From: Allorhodopirellula heiligendammensis
GTDB lineage: Bacteria > Planctomycetota > Planctomycetia > Pirellulales > Pirellulaceae
Direction of reading: 5' to 3'
Assembly: GCF_007860105.1 (NCBI RefSeq)
Contig: NZ_SJPU01000001.1
Coordinates: 880,090-944,089 of the forward strand
Length of the DNA: 64,000 bases
Shown: in pieces, positions 43,081-51,252 of the stretch
How positions within the stretch are numbered: the stretch's first letter is position 1
Layout: each line of letters begins with the position of its first letter
The notes under the pieces: generated by a model
Databases searched by the model: none
Told to the model about the DNA's origin: nothing
Seen by the model: the letters and a program-made list of their open reading frames with translations, nothing else
Position numbers and translations under genes: made by a program

Positions 43081-43650
43081 TCAGATGAAGAAACGCTGTG
43101 TCGCGTTCTGGAAGGCGGCGATCGGGTTGATGGAAGAATCCTGGAAGGCTGCTTTGAGGTGGGCGATGGTCCCTTGGGCAGCGGACTGGGCAGGCGACGG
43201 CACTCCGTCTTGATGGACATGCTTAGGCGGCGGCCCGATCGCCGTCAGAGCGGTTCGTATCGCCGCCTGGGCTTGCAGAAATCGTTTCCAGATCCGGTAG
43301 GGTGCCGAGTCGCTCAGTGAGCTTTGCAGGTCTCTGAAAGCCTGGGACTTACTTCCCGTCGTAGCGGCTTGTTCAAGAAATTGCCACAGGCTGTCGGCAT
43401 CGAGGAAGAGCCTTTTGACTTTGTCGGCGATCCAGACACTGAAGGTTCTGCCGCAGCCGCCAGCGTTTGCACGATCGGAGCAGAAGACGCGAATCGCCCG
43501 GATGGCTTTTTGCTTGAAGTTCAGCTCGTCGTAACCTTTGAGGAATCCATGTCGCTTCAGTGCCCCAGTGTGTTTGCAGTGAGGACAGGGCAGGCACTTT
43601 AGCAGGGCGAGTCGCCGGTCACGCTGCTCCTTGGAGGCGAAAATCCACAC
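43081..43650 (-). CDS. Zinc-ribbon DNA-binding protein of the transposon
   Basis: A 189-residue protein with a zinc-ribbon (CLPCPHCKHTGALKRHGF, then C..GGCGRTFSVW) followed by a helical region, like the N-terminal DNA-binding part of IS1-type transposases but without a catalytic domain. The GTG at 43650 is used. In the other frame an ATG at 43690 reads MPCHFDPEPRELQQYRVD up to the same place, and the derivative copy at 46017 preserves it, so the true N-terminus may involve a frameshift. Possible role in end or target recognition. Confidence 0.65.
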   Translation of the reverse strand: MWIFASKEQRDRRLALLKCLPCPHCKHTGALKRHGFLKGYDELNFKQKAIRAIRVFCSDRANAGGCGRTFSVWIADKVKRLFLDADSLWQFLEQAATTGSKSQAFRDLQSSLSDSAPYRIWKRFLQAQAAIRTALTAIGPPPKHVHQDGVPSPAQSAAQGTIAHLKAAFQDSSINPIAAFQNATQRFFI

Positions 43651-44149
43651 GATACTGCTGAAGTTCCCGAGGCTCTGGATCGAAATGGCAGGGCATCAGC
43701 GCCAGCCTACCGGGTTTCAGTTTGGAGCACTGCGCGCATCCAAAGGGGCGGGGTCGAGGCGAGGTACGATTGATTTTTGAGAACGGCGGGTTGCGAGTTG
43801 CGGGTTACGAGGGCGGGCGAGACTGTACCGAATTAGCGGTGTAACCATCACTGCCACTTGCGACAACAATTCGGCCCAAAACCGGCGGAAAGTGCGACCA
43901 AAGCGAGGCCGGTAACAGTTCGTCCACACCTGGCAGGCAAAACCAACGCCGAAGTCGGTGAACTCGCTGGAATGAATCCCGTGGTAGTCAGCCAGATGTT
44001 CACACGAACGAAACCGGCATCCCTGGGAGCCGTCGCCGCGAATACCGGAGCCTGGGGACATAGCTCCTTTTCAGGTGTTGACTTGCCGCTCTTCAGGGTA
44101 ATGATGATTTGGTTGAGTTTTCCGAGTTCGAAGCCGATCGAGGTGAGTG

Positions 44150-45233
44150 ATGGCCCGGATGTGTCGAGCGGAAGTTTTTGATCCCGCCGAAGTTGCTGTC
44201 GCTCATGTCTTCAGCCGGACCGTCAGACGCTGTTTTCTGATGGGAGATGACCTGATCTCTGGCAAGAAGTTCGACCATCGCAAACGCTGGATTGAAGAGT
44301 ATTTGCAACAATTCGCAGCCTATTTCGGGATCGACCTGCTGTGCTTCAGTTTACTCTCAAATCATTTTCACTTGATCCTCCGATCACGCCCCGACGTGGG
44401 ACGACGCGGAAGTCGCTCGCCGGTGGTTGAGGCTGTGCCCGCATCGCCGCAAGCCGGATGGTACGGCCATGGAACCAACCCAGCCGGAGATTAACTCGAT
44501 CGCGGGTTGCCCGATCAAACGGGAGGAAATTCGTAGCAGGCTGAGTGATATCAGCTGGTGGATGCGGTTGCTGTGCCAGCGTGTGGCCATGCGGGCGAAT
44601 CGTGAAGACGACGAACACGGCCGATTTTTCCAAGATCGTTACAAAGCCACCCGGTTGACCGATGAAGCCTCGTTGCTGGCATGTGCGGCGTACGTGGATT
44701 TGAACCCCATTCGAGCCGCGATCTGCGAGCGACTCGAAGAGAGCGACTTCACTTCAGTGCAGTGCCGAATCGAGGCAGCGCAAGAGCGAGCCCAAGACGA
44801 ATCATTTGCTAACATTCAGTCGCAGCGAACGCCTGCGGCGAAATTGCGTCATCGGCGTGATTCGTTCCTGTCTCCGGTTTCGATCGACGAGCTACTCGAT
44901 CCGGTAGGCCCCTGTGCGAGTGAGTCGGAAGAACGCTGCAGTGAGAAAGGTTTTCTGGCCATGTCGCTGGCGAGCTACTTGGAATTGCTGGACTGGACCG
45001 CCCGCCAGACGGCCTCAGGCAAACGAGGCAAAACGCCTGCGAGTGTCCCACCCATACTGCAGCGTCTGGGCTTGGACCGGGCTTCGTGGTGTGAACTGGT
45101 TAGCGATTTTGGCAAGCTGTTTTGTACGGTAGCGGGCCGCCCCGGTTGTGTTGACGCGATGCGTAGTCACCGCACGCATCGCCGCTACCACATGCGTCGG
45201 CGGGCAAGAGAGCTATTCGCGGACGCTGGTTAA
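44150..45233 (+). pseudogene. RAYT-type (Y1, IS200-like) transposase with frameshift
   Basis: The first frame gives MARMCRAEVFDPAEVAVAHV and the HUH motif NHFHLILRS (His at 72 and 74). Near 44391-44399 the sense continues in another frame (TWDDAEVARRWLRLCPHRR and on), then WWMRLLCQRVAMRANRED, YKATRLTDEASLLACAAYVDLNPIRA, to 45233. The break occurs at GACGTGG, consistent with a small deletion between short direct repeats. REP-associated tyrosine transposases move or maintain short palindromic repeats; this one cannot be made as a single protein. Confidence 0.75.
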
Positions 45234-45433
45234 ACGGGACGATCGCATCTTCTTCGCTCCAGCGGATCACCTTCCCGGGTCGATAACGCTTGAGGTGCAC
45301 ACTTTCGGGCTGCCAAGACGGCAAAGTAGCTCGTTTCGGTACCTGAGCGGCTGGAGAGATCTCAGGGATTGCCGTCTACTCCCCAACGGGCCGCTTGCCA
45401 GGGGTCAACAAAGTGTCGTGTCCCCAGGTTTTC

Positions 45434-46239
45434 CCGCTGGGTGTGAGAAAACGAATTCGTGAAAGATCGACGCCGAAGCGGTCGATCGGTTTCATGCCCA
45501 GGGTTGAGTGAACGGTCGAGTTGTAGTCGCCTTCGACCCATGCACTGAACTGTTTGTTAAGGCTTTCGATCGAAGAGAGATCCAGGTTGCGGATCAAGAA
45601 CTGGTCACGGACTCGGCGGAAGAAGCGTTCAATTTTCCCTTTCGCTGCCGCGTCGCGCACCGCCGTGTGACGCAGGATGCAGCCTACACGCGCCGCTATC
45701 AGCGTGATTTCCTGGCAACAGTAGATCGAGCCGTTATCAACGTAGAGCTGTTCGGGAAGACCGCGTTTGTAAAACGCACAGCGGATTGCCTTGACCATCG
45801 AGTCGACGTTCTCTTCAAAGAAGAACTCGCCGTGGCACAGCACACGGCTGGCGTCATCAATGAACGCAATCAGCTTGGCTTGTCGGCCGACGATGTGCGG
45901 CCCGAACATCGTGTCGGCCTGCCAAAGCTGGTTAGCGTACTGCATGCTGAAGGCCCGACGCTGATCCACACGATACTGCTGGAGTTCCCGAGGCTCTAGA
46001 TCGATATGGCAGGGCATCAGCGCCAGCCTACCGGGTTTCAGTTTGGAGCACTGCGCGCATCCAAAGGGGCGGGGTCGAGGCGAGGTACGATTGATTTTTG
46101 AGAAAGGCGGGTTGCGAGTTGCGGGTTACGAGGGCGGGCGAGACTGTACCGAATTAGCGGTGTAACAATCGCTGCCACTTGCGACAACAATTCGGCCCAA
46201 AACCGGCGGGAAGTGCGACCAAAGCGAGGCCGGTAACAG
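45434..46239. mobile_element. Internal-deletion derivative of the four-gene transposon
   Basis: 45434-45964 matches the transposase gene around 41839-42366, and 45965-46239 matches 43643-43918, so about 1.28 kb is missing at the junction. The right end GGCCGGTAACAG is kept; the left end is absent. Scattered base differences show it is not a recent copy. The remaining frame (45376-46017, minus) encodes a transposase core with all three acidic residues but no C-terminus. Confidence 0.82.
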
Positions 46240-46334
46240 ATAATGCATGCTAGCAATGCGATCGTCGACAGGCGGGCAAATGGGACACTCGTCGTAACGT
46301 GAGTGAGGTTCGCAAACGCCAAACCGCATATGAC

Positions 46335-46400
46335 GCCCGCGGCAACCTTCGCGAGCGCCGTCACCCGCAGCGGCAACATCGGCCTCCGTCACGGTCTCCA
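46335..46400 (+). pseudogene. Relic of an FGE-sulfatase domain end
   Basis: Codons read VTRSGNIGLRHGL, matching DTRSGNIGLRPVI at the end of the kinase-FGE gene, including near-identical DNA (ACCCGCAGCGGCAACATCGG). Only the last few codons remain. Confidence 0.6.
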
Positions 46401-46483
46401 TATGCCCTCTTCGTAGCCCTCCCGGCATCGAAATCTTCGCTTTACACGGCGTTTTCTAGCTTTCAGGAATTAATTTCGCATTC

Positions 46484-46510
46484 CGTGTTGCGCCCTCGCG
46501 ATAGGTATGA
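46484..46510 (+). promoter_or_regulatory. Recurrent motif copy C
   Basis: CGTGTTGCG, six bases, CGATAGGTATG, about 90 bases before the 46599 gene and about 85 bases after the FGE relic. Copy B sits at the same place relative to a complete FGE end. Confidence 0.55.
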
Positions 46511-46598
46511 GTGTCAACGGCAGGAGCGGTTTGAAACGACTGGTCCGTACGCTACTGAAGCGACGCCGTACCCCAAAACCCTGTAGAAGAGATACGTG

Positions 46599-47981
46599 AT
46601 GACGAAAAAGAAACGTCAAAATCCAAGTTCAACGCCATCAGAAGGTGAAGAACAATCGGCGCGGGCAGCACTCAGCAAAGACGAAATCGTTCGCCGTTGG
46701 CGAAAAATCAAATCCAGTTTCCCCGATATGAGTGAAGCTGAACGAGTCGACGAATTTCGGAGGTTCTGGGAGTTTGAACTCGAAGCCACGGAGCTGGACC
46801 CAGCGGCAGACTGCCTTTACAGCAGTACTCCCATCATGCGGGTGTTCACAATCTGCCACGATGAACTGGCAAAAGGCTATCTCAGCTTTAAAGGAGAGAA
46901 GCTCTCGACGCATGAAGAAACCATGGTTGCCGTGCAGGACGTGAAAGACTCCATCGCGGCGACGATTTGTCGTCTTGGCGGAGTCGTCAAAGAGGGCGAC
47001 GGACCTGACTTTGGATACCTGCCATTAGACAAGCCATCCAGTCGCTTCCACGGATTCCAGGAAGGATTCGGGAGCGACGATCATCTGGTCGGCATGTTCT
47101 TCTCAGAAGTAAGTCGCACCGCAGCGATCCAGAAGGTGACAGCTGAATGGGGCCAATATGGAGTCAGGTCCGAACCCTATCGCGAAGGAGGTGACGTGCA
47201 CTACGCGAAAAAAGAAATTCGGAATTTCAATTTCGACAAGAAAGAATTTCGAAAACAGTTTGCCAAACTCTCCCATGAAGATCGATTGACCGCAATCGAT
47301 GACCTGTCGGCGAATGGCATCCAGTTTAAGAGCAAAGATCGAAAGACTCATTTTGACTACAAGACTCGCTCGATCCCTTTTGGCGAGGGAAAGAATTCAC
47401 GCTGCTTCTCCTATGAATTCCAACTCGGACACTCGAAAGGAAGTCTTCCGCCCGCACATGAAAAACGTGACGGAGTCGATCGAATCGAACGCACCTTGCT
47501 AGGCATTATCGCCAAACACGATGGATTTGTAACACGAATCCAACGCGATATCTTGGGCCTACCAAAACCGTGCATGAAACTTCAAGACTCCGAAAACTCA
47601 TATGGCTACGGGAATATTCAAGTCCAGTTTCCCAACGAAACTGCGAGAAGGCGCGCCTCAGAGGAAGTGTTTGAAACCTTGGCCAGCGACGGGGTTCGTT
47701 TTGAATCGGAAGCAGGAGAAACGCTCTCCGTTGATGAGCAGATTGCCAAAGCACACCAAGAGCTTGCCTCCAAACGCAAGGAGCTCGATTCATCTTGGAG
47801 TTCCCTGAGATCGATGCAAGAATTCCATCGGGACGGAGTAGCCGAATGCTTAGATGACGAAGCCAGGCTGAATCAACGAGAAATCGAATTCAAGGATTTT
47901 GAAAGTGAGGTAGCCGAACGCTTGGAAGAGCTAAGTCGTGAGCAGACGGATTCCAGCGACGGTGAATCGATGTGCACGTAA
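46599..47981 (+). CDS. Hypothetical protein, 460 residues
   Basis: I do not recognise this protein. It is soluble and highly charged. The N-terminal 30 residues are polar and Lys/Ser-rich, residues 100-350 have mixed alpha/beta character, and the last 90 (AKAHQELASKRKELDSSW, ERLEELSREQ) look coiled-coil. AGAAGAG precedes the start; ATG at 46599 is preferred over the adjoining GTG. It follows the 25-bp motif and an FGE relic, so the gene may use a promoter inherited from a kinase paralogue. Confidence 0.7.
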   Translation: MTKKKRQNPSSTPSEGEEQSARAALSKDEIVRRWRKIKSSFPDMSEAERVDEFRRFWEFELEATELDPAADCLYSSTPIMRVFTICHDELAKGYLSFKGEKLSTHEETMVAVQDVKDSIAATICRLGGVVKEGDGPDFGYLPLDKPSSRFHGFQEGFGSDDHLVGMFFSEVSRTAAIQKVTAEWGQYGVRSEPYREGGDVHYAKKEIRNFNFDKKEFRKQFAKLSHEDRLTAIDDLSANGIQFKSKDRKTHFDYKTRSIPFGEGKNSRCFSYEFQLGHSKGSLPPAHEKRDGVDRIERTLLGIIAKHDGFVTRIQRDILGLPKPCMKLQDSENSYGYGNIQVQFPNETARRRASEEVFETLASDGVRFESEAGETLSVDEQIAKAHQELASKRKELDSSWSSLRSMQEFHRDGVAECLDDEARLNQREIEFKDFESEVAERLEELSREQTDSSDGESMCT

Positions 47982-48171
47982 TCGAGCACGCGTCGCAATA
48001 GGATTGGTGAAGCGATCGATGGTAACGGCAAGAGTTCCACGAGCACCCCGCCTTCAAACGCGATGCTCGAGGGGCTATGCCGTACTTTCGAAGCGCGTGC
48101 TGCCAGCACACCTGGAACCGGGAAGATGCTTGCAGTCGAACGGTCTGAGCGGAAGTCTCTAATAGCCAATG

Positions 48172-48207
48172 AAAGTCTGCGATCCCCATCGGGGTCGCAG
48201 GCTTTTG
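48172..48207 (+). terminator. Rho-independent terminator
   Basis: AGTCTGCGATCCCC-ATC-GGGGTCGCAGGCT followed by TTTT; a 13-bp stem with G-T pairs. It lies about 190 bases beyond the 46599 gene. Confidence 0.75.
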
Positions 48208-48285
48208 CTGTTGCCCCATCCCGGCCATGCAGCGCATTGACTCCGGCGACCAGCGGCGATTCAACAGCCGAAGGCGTGCCCAGTA

Positions 48286-48440
48286 ACGCATGACGGGATC
48301 CAGGACTTGATTAGTCTCGCGTACGCTGTCTGAGTCACGTAGGTCTCGGCATACGTAACCTGCAATTGGCTTTATAAAATCCGGCTTTTAAACCGCTCTT
48401 CGATACGCCTGGCAGCGAAGAGGGGAGCATCCCCAAGGGG
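48286..48440. repeat. Dispersed repeat family B, copy 2
   Basis: Matches 27673-27828: CGCATGACGGGATCCAGGACT, the palindrome TATAAAATCCGGCTTTTAAA (48373-48392) and CTCTTCGATACGCCTGGCAGC. Just before it, 48049-48069 repeats the 27210-27232 sequence. Confidence 0.65.
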
Positions 48441-48707
48441 CGTTGTTCACCAGTTCCCAGAAACAGCACAGCGGAACTCGGAGCAACACCGACAGATTGG
48501 GTGTACCTTGAGGCAGGCGACAGCGACGAATCGTGAGCAAGTGCGGCACGGCCGCCACCGGTTCGCATGACTCGCTACACTGAGTGTGAAGTTCACCATT
48601 GCGAGGTTGCCCATGGGTTGGCGGCAGCAGTTCGTTTGGCAATAACTTCGATATTCTCACGCCAGTTCGACTGGCAAACTTCTCCAAGATTTGATTGGAT
48701 TGATTCG

Positions 48708-48896
48708 ATGAAACTGACTGATTTTTACAACGAAGTGTCACGCCGAGTGGACACTGACAAGACCGCTATCTCGGTTGCGGAAACAAAACGAGTGCTCAGC
48801 GAAGCATTCATGGTGCTAGCTGGCATGGACGCAACGGAGTCAGCGGACACAATCTCCAAAGGGTTAACCACGGCCAAGAAGAAGCTTTCGAAGTAG
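48708..48896 (+). CDS. Small Lys-rich helical protein
   Basis: A 62-residue protein, MKLTDFYNEVSRRVDTDKTAISVAE and so on, ending in LTTAKKKLSK. The heptad-like helices and Lys-rich end match a small uncharacterised family widespread in planctomycetes (recollection). The frame is open to 48567, but ATG 48708 gives the familiar start. Function unknown; possibly nucleic-acid associated. Confidence 0.65.
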   Translation: MKLTDFYNEVSRRVDTDKTAISVAETKRVLSEAFMVLAGMDATESADTISKGLTTAKKKLSK

Positions 48897-48935
48897 TCGG
48901 ATGTTTCGACAACGGATCTCGCAGCGAGATGACCC

Positions 48936-49721
48936 ATGAACGAAACAGATGTTTGCAAGCACAATCAAGGTGCGTGGGATCAGCTAGTCAATCAAGCGGA
49001 TCGTTGGACCAAGCCGGTGGATCGAGAGACTGTCGAAAGAGCGAGAACTGGCGATTTCACCATCGTGCTGACTCCCACCAAACCGGTCCCTGCCGATTGG
49101 TTCCCACCGCTCAATGGATCGGACACTCTTTGTCTCGCTTCAGCCGGTGGTCAGCAGGCTCCGATCCTTGCCGCAGCTGGTGCGAAAGTGACCGTGTTCG
49201 ACAACTCCCCGAAGCAGTTGGACCAAGACAGATTCGTAGCAGACCGAGACGGACTCGAAATGAAGTTTGTCGAAGGCGATATGGCCGACTTGTCAATGTT
49301 TTCTGACGAGTCGTTCGACTTCATCTTTCATCCCTGCTCTAACACGTTTGTGCCGAAGGTGATTCCAGTCTGGCAAGAATGCCATCGTGTACTCCGCAGT
49401 GGTGGCGTTCTGATGGCTGGCTTCACCAACGCAATGCGATTCATATTTGATGATGAACGCAAAGAGAACGGCAATCTGGAAGTCAGATACGCTCTTCCGT
49501 ATTCAGATTTGGACCACGTCGATGAAGAACACATACGGGCGACGATACGTGCCGGAAAACCGCTTGAGTTCGGTCACACTCTGGAAGATCAGATCGGAGG
49601 GCAGTTGCGAGCAGGTCTGCTGCTGACGGGACTATATGAAGATCGGTTTGGTAAACCCGACAACGACCCTCTGTCCGCATTTCTCGACACGTTCATTGCC
49701 ACTCGTGCAGTCAAGCCATGA
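48936..49721 (+). CDS. Class I SAM-dependent methyltransferase
   Basis: A 261-residue protein with the Rossmann-type methyltransferase motifs: motif I DTLCLASAGGQQAPILAAAG, motif II VTVFDNSPKQLDQD (acidic end of strand 2), FVEGDMADLSMFSDESFDFIFHPCSN (motif IV), and HRVLRSGGVLMAGFTN (post-IV). The motif I glycine pattern is LASAGGQQ rather than the commonest ExGxGxG. A small-molecule substrate is likely; it cannot be named. It starts 39 bases after the small helical protein gene. Confidence 0.88.
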   Translation: MNETDVCKHNQGAWDQLVNQADRWTKPVDRETVERARTGDFTIVLTPTKPVPADWFPPLNGSDTLCLASAGGQQAPILAAAGAKVTVFDNSPKQLDQDRFVADRDGLEMKFVEGDMADLSMFSDESFDFIFHPCSNTFVPKVIPVWQECHRVLRSGGVLMAGFTNAMRFIFDDERKENGNLEVRYALPYSDLDHVDEEHIRATIRAGKPLEFGHTLEDQIGGQLRAGLLLTGLYEDRFGKPDNDPLSAFLDTFIATRAVKP

Positions 49722-49827
49722 GCAGTGGATTGGGGTGTTCACTGGCTCAGTGGTCATACTCGTGATTTCCCGCCTAGCGATTTGATGGATCGGGGCGCAA
49801 CGACCAAATGAACTGCCGCTCGTCGGC

Positions 49828-50031
49828 TTGATCTGGCTCCTGGTTCCTGTTGAAGGCTTTGTCGCAGGGCTGTCTTGGGAACGGATTTCTTCCGGTTACA
49901 AAATCGCCCATGGTGGGTTGACGCCGTTGGGAATGCTTCTCGCTCTTCAACCATATGATTGCGGGGAATATGCATGGGAAAAGGTAGCGAAATCTTGGCT
50001 ACCTGAAGTCAGGCAATTCAGTAAGCCATAG
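49828..50031 (+). CDS. Doubtful small ORF
   Basis: A 67-residue frame with a hydrophobic start (MIWLLVPVEGFVAGLSWERI) and a plausible rest (YDCGEYAWEKVAKSWL). It has no good start signal, and the frame upstream (49754-49827) looks broken, so it may be a fragment. Apart from it, the 495 bases between 49722 and 50216 show no gene. Confidence 0.3.
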   Translation: MIWLLVPVEGFVAGLSWERISSGYKIAHGGLTPLGMLLALQPYDCGEYAWEKVAKSWLPEVRQFSKP

Positions 50032-50216
50032 CCCATCTCCTGTTCGCCGATTCTCCGCCGTGGCTCGTAGACAATGACCGAAGTTTTCGACACTGGGTGC
50101 ATGACCCGGAGAATTGAAACCTGCGGCAAGCTTTGCAGGCGGTGTCACTTGACATTCATCAGGCCGAGACATAGTTTTCTGCGATTATCTTAAATATTAC
50201 CTCGAAAGAAATGAAC

Positions 50217-50564
50217 ATGGCAAAGAAAAAGACAGCGACGAAGAAGACGACTGCGGCGCCAGCGAAGGCGATGACCAAGGCTGAGATCGTCACGGCTTTG
50301 GCGGAGGGCACGGGGCTGACCAAGAAAGAGATCGTGAGTGTGTTCGATGAGCTTTCGACGTTAATGGGGAAGAACCTTGGAAAACGAGGCCCAGGTGTTT
50401 TCAATCTCCCTAGCCTGTTGAAAGTGAAAGTGATCCGCAAACCAGCGACAAAAGCCCGCAAGGGAATTAACCCGTTCACCAAAGAGGAAACGGTTTTCCA
50501 GGCCAAGCCTGCTCGAAATGTGGTCAAAGTGCTGCCCCTCAAGGCTCTGAAAGACATGGTTTGA
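50217..50564 (+). CDS. HU-family DNA-binding protein
   Basis: A 115-residue nucleoid protein. A Lys/Ala/Thr-rich tail of about 20 residues (MAKKKTATKKTTAAPAKA) precedes the HU fold: helices MTKAEIVTALAEGTGLTKKEIVSVFDEL, strands with GPGVFNLPSLLKVKV, and the arm NPFTKEETVFQAKPA with an NPFT motif equivalent to the NPxT of HU. The extended tail is typical of planctomycete HU-like proteins. The ATG at 50217 gives the normal MAKKK start; 50211 is an upstream alternative. Binds and bends DNA. Confidence 0.92.
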   Translation: MAKKKTATKKTTAAPAKAMTKAEIVTALAEGTGLTKKEIVSVFDELSTLMGKNLGKRGPGVFNLPSLLKVKVIRKPATKARKGINPFTKEETVFQAKPARNVVKVLPLKALKDMV

Positions 50565-50592
50565 TCCGACCAATTATCAATGCAGAATGGGC

Positions 50593-50682
50593 TCAGTCTG
50601 AGGGACGCAGTAGACTTGCAAAGTGCTGACGCTCGTAGGCGGCCATCCGGTCGGCGAGTTCGCTTCGTCGTTTTCGATCCAT
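50593..50682 (-). CDS. Tiny basic ORF after the kinase fragment
   Basis: A 29-residue frame, MDRKRRSELADRMAAYERQH and so on, 27 bases after the kinase stop. It may be a separate micro-protein or the frameshifted end of the kinase gene. Low certainty. Confidence 0.3.
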   Translation of the reverse strand: MDRKRRSELADRMAAYERQHFASLLRPSD

Positions 50683-50709
50683 TACCAGGGCAGGATCCTG
50701 GTCCCGAGT

Positions 50710-51252
50710 TCATCTTGATGGACCAAGCATCGTCAGGATGTCTGCGACGGTAGCGGTTCGGTCTGCTGGCGATTTGCGGAGCGTGGCAGCGAGAATGTTG
50801 CGAAGTGCGTCGGAAATTGCTTCACTTGGCAGGACTTCCGAATCGTAGCTCGAGAGCGTTGACGCTAGCGATTCTTCGAGACTTGTGCCGTGATTTGGTG
50901 GCCTTCGGAAGATGAGCCAGTGAAGGAGACCGCCGATCGCATAGATGTCGGTCTTAGGGCCGATTGAACCGAACGCTGGGTCGATTTGCTCTGGAGCCGC
51001 GAAGCCCGGTGTTCCACCCAGTAGTCGAGGCTTGTCGATTGCGGACGCTGTTGTTTCGATGGTTGCTTGTGAAAAACCAAAGTCGGTGATCGTGATTCGA
51101 TTGTCCGCATCGACAAGGACGTTGCCCGGTGTAAGGTCGCCGTGGACCAGGCCGGCGCGATGCACGGCTTGGACAGCATCGCAGATCTGTCGGAACCAAT
51201 GGATGATCTGCTTCGGCGTGACGTCGGTATCTATCATCCGCTTTTGATCCAA
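50710..51252 (-). CDS. Ser/Thr kinase C-lobe fragment
   Basis: A 180-residue frame covering only the kinase C-lobe: FRQICDAVQAVHRAGLVHGDLTPGN (HGD in place of HRD, Thr in place of the catalytic-loop Lys), DFGFS, GGTPGFAAPEQ, then IYAIGGLLHWLIF and a complete end. The N-lobe with glycine loop and ATP lysine is missing. It begins head-to-head with the helicase gene, overlapping its open frame by about 50-110 bases. As it stands it cannot be an active kinase unless N-lobe sequence is supplied elsewhere. Confidence 0.75.
   Translation of the reverse strand: MDQKRMIDTDVTPKQIIHWFRQICDAVQAVHRAGLVHGDLTPGNVLVDADNRITITDFGFSQATIETTASAIDKPRLLGGTPGFAAPEQIDPAFGSIGPKTDIYAIGGLLHWLIFRRPPNHGTSLEESLASTLSSYDSEVLPSEAISDALRNILAATLRKSPADRTATVADILTMLGPSR

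Larger units (their letters stand above)
39907..43918. mobile_element. Four-gene DDE transposon with AAA ATPase and CHC2 protein
   Basis: Terminal inverted repeat CTGTTACCGGCC (39907-39918) and GGCCGGTAACAG (43907-43918). A 5-bp target duplication TTCGT flanks it at 39902-39906 and 43919-43923. Subterminal GGCCGAATTG copies lie at 39938 and 39983 and, inverted, at 43867, resembling multi-site transposase-binding ends of Mu/Tn7/Tn5053-type elements. Four minus-strand genes fill the 4012 bases. A deletion derivative lies at 45434-46239. Confidence 0.85.

Noticed and set aside
46299-46586. 95-residue frame after the transposon derivative
   Set aside because: It is the frame-shadow of an FGE remnant and the motif C leader; no coherent protein.
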